Source: an uncultured Sutterellaceae bacterium (lineage in GTDB: Bacteria > Pseudomonadota > Gammaproteobacteria > Burkholderiales > Burkholderiaceae_F). Taken from it: a stretch of DNA of 55,450 nt. The stretch lies in assembly GCA_902797695.1 (NCBI GenBank), contig CADBTW010000012.1, positions 1-55,450 on the forward strand. Reading direction: 5' to 3'. Positions within the stretch are counted from its first letter, which is position 1; the number at the start of each line of letters is the position of its first letter. The position numbers were made by a program, and so were the translations under genes. Below, piece by piece: positions 1-5,644 of the stretch. Under the pieces are notes generated by a model. That model searched no databases and was not told the DNA's origin. It worked only from the letters and a program-made list of their open reading frames with translations.

Positions 1-32
1 CTGCCGTCTCCTGATTTACGGAGTTTGCATCC

Positions 33-82
33 GCCTGAGGCATCATGAGCCGCTTCTTTAGCGGCTCATGAAAAATTCAGGC
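33..82. repeat. Nested inverted repeat (two-stem hairpin)
   Basis: A perfect 10-bp inverted repeat, CATGAGCCGC (44-53) and GCGGCTCATG (61-70), encloses a 7-nt loop. It is flanked by a second pairing, GCCTGA (33-38) with TCAGGC (77-82). The base is followed by an A-run on the plus strand, not a T-run, so it is not a normal intrinsic terminator in that direction. It lies upstream of the 5'-nucleotidase gene. Its function is unknown; it may be a remnant of an upstream transcription unit or a structured leader. Confidence 0.6.
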
Positions 83-127
83 TAGCGCCCTGCAGGATTG
101 AAAAGGCGTTTCCACAGCGCCTTCTGA

Positions 128-159
128 ATGCCCGGGAGGTCCTTCGGCCACCCGGGCAT
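128..159. repeat. GC-rich hairpin upstream of the nucleotidase gene
   Basis: ATGCCCGGG (128-136) pairs perfectly with CCCGGGCAT (151-159), and the intervening bases can pair again as GG...CC around a CC-TTC-GG tip. No T-run follows on either strand. The element sits about 80 bp before the start codon at 240, so it could be part of that mRNA's leader if the promoter lies further upstream. Confidence 0.55.
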
Positions 160-239
160 CAAACTGTCCGTAGAAGGCTCGCAGAGACGCTTCTCGCGCC
201 GGGAAATGGCATTCGTCCCAAATAGAAGGAAACATTCCT

Positions 240-1172
240 ATGGCAACCGATGAAAACGGCAAGCTCGTGATCGCAGTTTCGTCCCGCGCCCTCTTCAATC
301 TCGAGGAAGAAAACCACCTGTTCGAGACAAAGGGGTTTTCTGCATACAGAAAGTACCAGATAGAGCATATCGACGAGCCGATGAAGCCCGGGGTGGCATT
401 TCCCTTCATCAGCCGCCTCCTCAAGCTGAATGACGCCTTTCCTAACGAAAAGCCTGTCCAGGTTGTCGTGCTGTCCCGCAACAGCCCGGAAACCGGCCAG
501 CGCTTCTTCAGCTCCTGCCGCCACTACGAGCTGCCCATTACCGCAGGAGCCTTCACTTCAGGACAGTCCACATTTCCCTTCATGAAGGCGTTCAACGCCA
601 GCCTGTTTCTTACGGCAAACCACGAGAGCGTTCAGCGGGCAATCTCAGGAGGCCTTCCCGCTGGGCTAGTCCTTCCTTCCTCCTTTCAGGACATCGAACA
701 GGATGACATAGGCCTTAGGATCGCATTTGACTTCGATGGCGTTCTGGCAGACGACGAGGCTGAAAGGAAATACCAGGCTGAAGGAATCCAGGCCTTCAAC
801 CGGCAGGAAATCGCGAAGAAGCTCGAGCCTCTGAAAGCCGGTCCGCTAACGGGATTCTTCTCAAAGCTCTCCCACCTTCAGGAGCTTGACTCAAGGCGCG
901 GCAAGGGAGACCCCTACTACCAACCCGCGATTCGCATTGCGATTGTCACTTCGCGCGGTGCTCCGAGCGAGGAAAGGCTGATAACCACATTAAAGAGCTT
1001 CGGAATGTACGCAGCCGAGCTTTTCCTGATGGACGGCATGAAAAAGCTTCCGGTTCTGAATGTCCTCAAGCCTCATATTTTCTTTGACGACCAGTTGAAG
1101 CATCTGGAACCTGAAGCGGTTCCGAGCGTGCTCGTTCCATTTGGAATTAATTCTTTAAAAACAATTAAATAA
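240..1172 (+). CDS. Cytosolic 5'-nucleotidase family protein
   Basis: The 310-residue product resembles the 5'-nucleotidase family typified by animal cytosolic 5'-nucleotidase I (Pfam 5-nucleotidase), which dephosphorylates nucleoside monophosphates in the cytoplasm. An N-terminal segment, AVSSRALF (12-19), and the motif DFDGVLADDE (164-173), with HAD-like acidic residues, are visible. A later TSRGAPS segment and a FFDDQ segment near residue 282 fit the phosphatase fold. The ATG at 240 is preceded by AGAAGGAAA at good spacing. The gene stands alone and ends in TAA before an AT-rich gap. Its GC content is visibly lower than that of genes further right. The substrate (IMP, AMP or dNMP) cannot be told from sequence. 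Confidence 0.8.
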   Translation: MATDENGKLVIAVSSRALFNLEEENHLFETKGFSAYRKYQIEHIDEPMKPGVAFPFISRLLKLNDAFPNEKPVQVVVLSRNSPETGQRFFSSCRHYELPITAGAFTSGQSTFPFMKAFNASLFLTANHESVQRAISGGLPAGLVLPSSFQDIEQDDIGLRIAFDFDGVLADDEAERKYQAEGIQAFNRQEIAKKLEPLKAGPLTGFFSKLSHLQELDSRRGKGDPYYQPAIRIAIVTSRGAPSEERLITTLKSFGMYAAELFLMDGMKKLPVLNVLKPHIFFDDQLKHLEPEAVPSVLVPFGINSLKTIK

Positions 1173-1371
1173 AATACAAAATATAAAAATATAAAAACTA
1201 AATAGGCTTGAGTAGATCGCTCTCTTTTCTTATTCCAAAAAAAATCTTTTACTGTTTGTTTTTTAATTCTTTCTTTTATTTAAAACAATAATAAAAACAA
1301 TAGTAGTGCGAAGAGCATGTGAAATGCTATTTTTTATTTTTTAAATCATAAAGTTAGATTGTTTAAAACTT

Positions 1372-1380
1372 TGTGGATAT
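1372..1380 (+). promoter_or_regulatory. DnaA-box-like 9-mer
   Basis: TGTGGATAT differs from the consensus TGTGGATAA only in the last base. It is the box nearest the AT-rich block. Confidence 0.45.
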
Positions 1381-1489
1381 TCCTGCGTCCAAACTTGCGC
1401 ATTCCTGTGGAGGAATGTGTGCAAATTTCCTTTACAGAATTTATAACCCGGGTTTTCAACAATTCCACGCAACTTTTCCTCTCTGCTCC

Positions 1490-1498
1490 TGTGGATAT
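1490..1498 (+). promoter_or_regulatory. DnaA-box-like 9-mer
   Basis: This is a second exact copy of TGTGGATAT, in the same orientation and 118 bp from the first. It is preceded by CC, as is the partial copy at 1404. Confidence 0.45.
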
Positions 1499-1533
1499 CT
1501 TGCCCCGAGAGAAATGGGTTTTTCGTTCCATCT

Positions 1534-1542
1534 TGTTGATAA
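1534..1542 (+). promoter_or_regulatory. DnaA-box-like 9-mer
   Basis: TGTTGATAA has one mismatch to TGTGGATAA and is in the same orientation as the boxes at 1372 and 1490. Confidence 0.35.
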
Positions 1543-1710
1543 CTAGTTTTTCTTTAATTTAATCAATTTGGATTCCATGGGAAAAGATGTGGGAAAACGG
1601 GGAATTGCGGCTTGACAACCTGCTGCGCGGTGATTCTTCCTGAAAAAGACAGTAGGAAAGTTTCCTTATGGAATAAAATCGGGAGATACGCAAAAGAACA
1701 GGATTCCAAG

Positions 1711-2445
1711 ATGGACAGCACCCTGGTCCCCTGGTTCGCTCCCAAGGCATCTCCTGCCCTGGCTTCAATCGTGAGGAACCTAGGCCACAAGACTCCACAT
1801 GGAAAGGGAGACGTGCTTTATGAGTCCGGCTCTCTTTTCAGCAGGGTGGTTTTTGTCAATTCGGGAGTAGTTGCCAGATCGGTTCTGGTTCCTGGGTTCG
1901 AGGACTCTCCCTTCTTCATCTCCCTTGCGCTTCCCGGAAGTCTGGTCGGCTGTGTCGACACCCTCTATGTAAAGGATCAGGTACACAGGAAACAGTGGGC
2001 CGTCACGTCCTGCGACACGCTTACGGTTCAGAAGGAGATTTTTCTTCAGCTGGCCGATCACGAGCCGACATGGCGGAGTGCGCTGGAAAGCTACAACGCG
2101 CGGATGATGCTTGCCGTGCGGCTCGGAATGCTGGTGACGCGTGCCGGTACCATGGAGCAGAGGGTCGCCGCCTTCATCTATTCCTTTTGCCGTCGCAGTG
2201 ATCCGCTGTTTGATGAAATGCTTTTGGACCAGGAGAAGGAGTGGATTCCCATCCCTGCCCTGCCTCCGAAAAAACTGATTGCACAGATAATCACGAGCGA
2301 CATCCAGCTCCTTGAGGAGGTGGAGAACAAATGGCTTGGTTCGGGCGTCATGACCCGCGTGAAGCGTGCGGTATTCTTGAAGAAGGAAATTCTCATCAGC
2401 AACAGGGAGTGGCTCAGTCGTTTCCTCGGGGCTTTTGGCGGTTGA
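1711..2445 (+). CDS. Crp/Fnr-like regulator with a diverged DNA-binding end
   Basis: The 244-residue product begins with a jelly-roll region typical of cyclic-nucleotide-binding regulators: GDVLYESGSLFSRVVFVNSG, then LALPGSLVG at the position of the Crp cap region. A long helix and a C-terminal winged-helix-like part follow. The expected helix-turn-helix is poorly conserved, and no classical recognition helix can be read. The ATG at 1711 has an AGGA about 8 bp upstream. A TTG at 1612 opens the frame further, but that stretch lacks the conserved fold. There are no cysteines in an Fnr-type pattern, so an oxygen-sensing cluster is unlikely. The ligand and target genes are unknown. The gene follows the AT-rich gap and may be controlled from it. 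Confidence 0.65.
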   Translation: MDSTLVPWFAPKASPALASIVRNLGHKTPHGKGDVLYESGSLFSRVVFVNSGVVARSVLVPGFEDSPFFISLALPGSLVGCVDTLYVKDQVHRKQWAVTSCDTLTVQKEIFLQLADHEPTWRSALESYNARMMLAVRLGMLVTRAGTMEQRVAAFIYSFCRRSDPLFDEMLLDQEKEWIPIPALPPKKLIAQIITSDIQLLEEVENKWLGSGVMTRVKRAVFLKKEILISNREWLSRFLGAFGG

Positions 2446-2510
2446 ATTGTTTTTTAAGGCACGCTTCGGACTTTGTTGTCCGGGGCGGGTTTTGGGAGGA
2501 TTTTCATCAA

Positions 2511-3173
2511 ATGAACAAGGCAAAAGTTGCGGTTCTGGTCCTCGCGGGAGCAGTTGCCGTGATTTCTTCCGGATGCATTCCCATACTCGCCGGCGGGGCC
2601 GTGGCGGAAACTGCTGCGGTGGCTTCTGACCGGCGCTCGACCGGTGCCCAGGTGAACGACGGGGTGATCGAAAAGAGGGTGTCCTGGGAAATTTCCCAAA
2701 AGATTGCCTCTGAGGATGAGCATGTCACGGTGACCAGCTACAACGGGAAGATCCTCCTTACTGGCGAAGTCCGGACCGAGGAAGAAAAAAGAACTGCTGA
2801 AGAAGTTGCCAGAAGAAGCCTCGACGTGAAGGATGTTGTCAATCAGCTCGCCGTCCAGGAACCGGTTCCAGTGAGCCAGAGGCTTCGGGATTCAACCAAC
2901 GCGACAAGCCTTAGGAGCAGGATCATCGCGACTTCTGGTGCTTCCCTCAACCAGATGAAGGTTGTGGTTGACAGGGGAATCGCTTATCTGATGGGGCTTG
3001 TCACGGAACGCGAGGGCGAGATAGCGGGGCAGGTCGCTGCTCGCACGAAAGGGATTACCCGCGTGGTGAAGGTGTTCGAATATCAGACTGCGGATGAAAT
3101 CCGCGAACGCATGCAGTCCTTCCAGGCAGAACCTGCGGATGGAAGCGCTGCGGCTTCCCAGCCCGCGCCCTGA
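2511..3173 (+). CDS. dolP: BON-domain outer-membrane lipoprotein (DolP/YraP-like)
   Basis: The 220-residue protein starts with a lipoprotein signal: a hydrophobic stretch ending ISSGC, the lipobox cysteine for lipid attachment. Two BON domains follow, roughly residues 45-110 and 125-200, the arrangement of E. coli DolP (191 residues). DolP is an outer-membrane lipoprotein needed for envelope integrity. The ATG at 2511 has a strong GGGAGGA at 2494-2500. The reading frame is open further upstream, but the signal peptide and ribosome binding site fix the start here. The C-terminus is Ala/Ser/Pro-rich. It lies 65 bp after the regulator gene, so co-transcription is possible. A hairpin follows the stop. 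Confidence 0.82.
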   Translation: MNKAKVAVLVLAGAVAVISSGCIPILAGGAVAETAAVASDRRSTGAQVNDGVIEKRVSWEISQKIASEDEHVTVTSYNGKILLTGEVRTEEEKRTAEEVARRSLDVKDVVNQLAVQEPVPVSQRLRDSTNATSLRSRIIATSGASLNQMKVVVDRGIAYLMGLVTEREGEIAGQVAARTKGITRVVKVFEYQTADEIRERMQSFQAEPADGSAAASQPAP

Positions 3174-3192
3174 TCCCGCCGGCTTTTCCCAT

Positions 3193-3223
3193 ATCGCCCG
3201 GAGCCATCGGGGTTCCGGGCGAT
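3193..3223. terminator. Hairpin between convergent dolP and menA
   Basis: ATCGCCCGGA (3193-3202) pairs perfectly with TCCGGGCGAT (3214-3223) across an 11-nt loop and is followed by TCTGTGTT. It lies in the 67-bp gap between two convergent genes, where a shared terminator is expected. The T-tract is weak. Confidence 0.6.
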
Positions 3224-3240
3224 TCTGTGTTCAGAATAGC

Positions 3241-4164
3241 TCATAGCTCGTGCAGGATGGCGTCAAGGAGCGCGCCGATCGAGAGCAGGAGCGCGAAAAG
3301 CATTTCAAGTCCCACTGTTCCGAACATTACCCTGTTCAGGTCGTCTCCCTGCTCTGTTCTGAATCCCCTCACGAGATTCCTCACCTTAGGAGCGGCGGCG
3401 AGGCTGAGAAGATAGGGAAAATGCTGCGGGAAGAGCACTACGATGCCGGCGATAAGGAGGAATGGAAGGACGAGGGATCCGATGTAAAGCATCGTGTAGG
3501 GCCTTGCCCCGAGAAGCACCGCCAGTGTCCGGCGACCGACAGATGCGTCGTGCTGGATGTCCCTCCAGTTGTTCACGATGAGGACGCTTGCGCCTATTGA
3601 TCCGCACGCGCATCCTCCGATCATGGAAATAAGGGATACGGTGCCCGTTTGAAGGTAGTAGGTGCCGTTTACGGCGACAAGTCCGAAGAAAATGAAGACG
3701 ACGAGCTCGCTCCAGGGCGTGTAGGCAAGCGGCTTCGGACCTCCCATGTACAGGTAGGCGGCCGCAACGCTGGCAGCGCCAATCGCAAGCACGACCCAGC
3801 CGCCGATCGCGACAAGCGCAAGGCTGATCAGCACGAGCACGCCGCCGAGGATCTTGACTGCCCGGTCAACCTCCTCCACAGAGAGCCACCCTTCGTTGGT
3901 TGCCCGCGGAAGTCCCTTCCTGTTTGTTCGATTCGCCTTTCGCTTTGTGTAGCCGACGTCGTTCTCCATGTTGGTGAGTGCCTGGACGGCGACGGCAAAG
4001 GCGATCGAGAGGATACCGAGAAGGAGTTTCCCGCTTCCTGTTTCTGAAAGGGCGAGCGTGATGCCCACAAGCACGGGGGCGAGCGCGACGCCGAAGGTCT
4101 TCGGACGGACGCAGGCGATCCACGCCTGCAGGGATCCTGGCCTGATCTCTGTTTTCTGGTTCAT
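3241..4164 (-). CDS. menA: 1,4-dihydroxy-2-naphthoate prenyltransferase
   Basis: This 307-residue UbiA-family membrane prenyltransferase joins an isoprenoid tail to 1,4-dihydroxy-2-naphthoate in menaquinone synthesis. The first metal/diphosphate-binding motif is the NMENDVGY region near residues 65-72. The second is the NNWRDIQHD-x-x-x-GRRTLAVLLG segment near residues 195-215, the MenA-type form rather than the UbiA form. Several hydrophobic transmembrane helices are obvious. The gene is 20 bp downstream of ybeD on the same strand and probably co-transcribed. Its presence implies menaquinone-based respiration. No other men genes are in the window. Confidence 0.88.
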   Translation of the reverse strand: MNQKTEIRPGSLQAWIACVRPKTFGVALAPVLVGITLALSETGSGKLLLGILSIAFAVAVQALTNMENDVGYTKRKANRTNRKGLPRATNEGWLSVEEVDRAVKILGGVLVLISLALVAIGGWVVLAIGAASVAAAYLYMGGPKPLAYTPWSELVVFIFFGLVAVNGTYYLQTGTVSLISMIGGCACGSIGASVLIVNNWRDIQHDASVGRRTLAVLLGARPYTMLYIGSLVLPFLLIAGIVVLFPQHFPYLLSLAAAPKVRNLVRGFRTEQGDDLNRVMFGTVGLEMLFALLLSIGALLDAILHEL

Positions 4165-4184
4165 GGATGGCTTGTTTTTCGTTT

Positions 4185-4457
4185 TTACAGGATGAACTTG
4201 ACGCCCGTCACCCTTCGAAGGGCAATGTAGACGTTGTCCAAATGCTCCTGGGATTCAGCTGTTATCCGGACTGTGACGGCCTGGTAGTTGCCGTTTGAGG
4301 AGAGGCGGGATTCAAGCGATTCACGCTCGAACCCCGGCGTGAGGCTGAGGACGCAGTCATGGATGTCGTCCAGCAGCCCTTCCCGGGCGTTTCCGATTAC
4401 CTTGATCGGGAAGAGGCAGGGGAATTTGAGAAGCTTGTTCTCTTCGCTGTTTTCCAT
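4185..4457 (-). CDS. ybeD: YbeD/DUF493 family protein (UPF0250)
   Basis: The 90-residue protein matches the small ACT-like DUF493 (YbeD) family in both length and pattern: FPCLFPIKVIG near the start, a helix, SSNGNYQAVTVRI, and a C-terminal V-x-FIL strand. Its biochemical role is not established. In many proteobacteria ybeD sits beside lipB and lipA, but here it precedes menA with a 20-bp gap and is divergent from birA. Start ATG at 4457; stop TAA. Confidence 0.82.
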   Translation of the reverse strand: MENSEENKLLKFPCLFPIKVIGNAREGLLDDIHDCVLSLTPGFERESLESRLSSNGNYQAVTVRITAESQEHLDNVYIALRRVTGVKFIL

Positions 4458-4524
4458 ATTGCTTTCTCTCTTAGACTAGGCGTCGGGAGTTTGCCCCGCA
4501 TTCGGCGGCTCTCCCGAGAGCAGT

Positions 4525-5388
4525 TTGCTAATTCTAGTTAAGCGTTCCTGCGGGTGTCTGATCTTGAAGTCTGAATCCGGTCAATTTGTCGATTTGAAAG
4601 CTGTTTCCGCAGGCCTTCAGGGAATTCCGGGAAGATTTGACCTGAAAGCCGTGGAAGTCACCGGTTCGACGAACGATGATCTTTTGCGGGACGCCGGCCG
4701 CTGTTCCGGAGGCACGGTTCTGCTTCTTGTCGCCCAACGCCAAACTGCTGGCCGCGGTTCCCACGGGAGGCCGTGGAGGAATGCCGGGGAAAGCCTTCTT
4801 TTTTCGATGGGTTTCCTCCTTCCTTCAGATATCGGGCTGCCGCTTATCCCGCTGATTGCCGGGTTCTCGACCGCCAAGGCCCTTCGCTCTGAGGGAATTC
4901 CTGCCATGGTGCGCTGGCCGAATGACATTTGGCTCGGACAGGGAAAGCTTGGCGGCATGCTTTGCGAATCGGTGAAGAGGTCCGCGGAATCAGTGTTCTT
5001 TGTCGCAGGAATCGGCATTAATCTGATGGCGGGGGAAGAGAAAACGCCTGACGCTCCTTATGGGAGGGCATATGCGGGGCGTTCCGGCGATTCGCCTTCT
5101 GAGCTTCGGACCCGGCTTCTCGGGGCAATAGCCCGTCAGGTGATCAGCAATGTCCGCGCCTACGTCAGAACGGGAATTGTTCCTGACCGAAGCCTTTGGC
5201 CGGAACTGGACATTCTGAAGGGCCGTGAGATCATTCTCGACAACAATGCCGGCAGCATTCTTCGGGGGCGGGCGGCAGGCATCGCGGAATCCGGCGCGCT
5301 GCTTATCGAGAGCGAAGGAGAGGTCAGGCCCTGCGTTTCAGGGACGGTTAGGCTGCCTGATGAATGGGGAAAGGGAAAAGGAAAATGA
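4525..5388 (+). CDS. birA: Biotin--[acetyl-CoA-carboxylase] ligase
   Basis: This enzyme makes biotinyl-AMP and transfers biotin to the carboxyl carrier protein of acetyl-CoA carboxylase. Hallmarks are GSTNDDLL, the glycine-rich loop QTAGRGSHGRPW, the VRWPNDIWL-x-x-x-KLGGML lysine motif, and a GIGINL strand. The N-terminal DNA-binding domain of E. coli BirA is absent, so this is a ligase-only type without repressor function. No in-frame ATG precedes the conserved core. The start shown is TTG at 4525, and TTG at 4564 is an alternative, so the true N-terminus is uncertain. The stop codon TGA overlaps the ATG of the next small gene as ATGA. Confidence 0.87.
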   Translation: MLILVKRSCGCLILKSESGQFVDLKAVSAGLQGIPGRFDLKAVEVTGSTNDDLLRDAGRCSGGTVLLLVAQRQTAGRGSHGRPWRNAGESLLFSMGFLLPSDIGLPLIPLIAGFSTAKALRSEGIPAMVRWPNDIWLGQGKLGGMLCESVKRSAESVFFVAGIGINLMAGEEKTPDAPYGRAYAGRSGDSPSELRTRLLGAIARQVISNVRAYVRTGIVPDRSLWPELDILKGREIILDNNAGSILRGRAAGIAESGALLIESEGEVRPCVSGTVRLPDEWGKGKGK

Positions 5389-5558
5389 GAGCTTTTTTTG
5401 TTGTTCTACTTGCAGCTTGCGTTGCGCTTGGGGCTTATCAGGTCCACCTCGTAAGTTCCCTTCCCGGGCTGGAAAGCCCGGGCGCAAAGGATGTGGCGCC
5501 AGAGCGGATGGAGAACATAGAGCCCGTGGCGCCGCCTGAGTCGCAACTGAAGCGCTGA
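5385..5558 (+). CDS. Small membrane-anchored or secreted protein, coupled to birA
   Basis: The 57-residue product has a short basic start and a hydrophobic segment, FFVVLLAACVALGAY (about residues 4-18), then a polar, proline-rich tail. It looks like a signal anchor or a cleaved secreted peptide. AAC inside the hydrophobic run does not make a good lipobox. The ATG overlaps the birA stop (ATGA at 5385-5388) and is preceded by AAGGGAAAAGGA, so translational coupling is likely. I do not recognise the family. In related bacteria coaX usually follows birA; here this small gene occupies that place. Confidence 0.55.
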   Translation: MRAFFVVLLAACVALGAYQVHLVSSLPGLESPGAKDVAPERMENIEPVAPPESQLKR

Positions 5559-5589
5559 CCGCTTCCGTTCATTGCCGCTTTTGGGAAGC

Positions 5590-5628
5590 GGGAGGGGGAT
5601 GAAGTTCCGCCCTTCACCGCCTCCCTTT
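5590..5628. terminator. Hairpin between convergent small gene and DUF3683 gene
   Basis: GGGAGG (5590-5595) pairs with CCTCCC (5620-5625), with an inner GAAG/CTTC pairing and a following TTT. An alternative overlapping hairpin pairs CCGCTTCC (5559-5566) with GGAAGCGG (5584-5591). Either could end the birA transcript in the 86-bp convergent gap. Confidence 0.45.
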
Positions 5629-5644
5629 CGGTTCCTGCCCTTTT

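Larger units (their letters stand above)
1173..1600. other. AT-rich gap with DnaA-box-like motifs (candidate origin)
   Basis: No gene is seen here. Bases 1173-1371 are about 79% A+T by hand count, with long A- and T-tracts. Bases 1372-1560 are near 42% G+C and carry three close matches to the DnaA box TGTGGATAA, all in the same orientation: TGTGGATAT at 1372 and 1490, and TGTTGATAA at 1534. A weaker match, TGTGGGAAA, lies at 1588, and CCTGTGGA is repeated at 1404 and 1488. An AT-rich unwinding element next to a DnaA-box cluster is the classical layout of a bacterial oriC. It could instead be a DnaA-controlled promoter, or chance in AT-rich DNA. dnaA and dnaN are not in the window. Confidence 0.4.

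Noticed and set aside
1346..1562. Short open frames of 61-67 codons in the AT-rich gap
   Set aside because: They lack ribosome binding sites and recognisable patterns, and they overlap the DnaA-box-like motifs on both strands.
1612..1617. TTGACA as a promoter -35 box (and TTG as start codon)
   Set aside because: No convincing -10 hexamer lies 16-18 bp downstream, and translation from the TTG adds a non-conserved stretch before the regulator fold.
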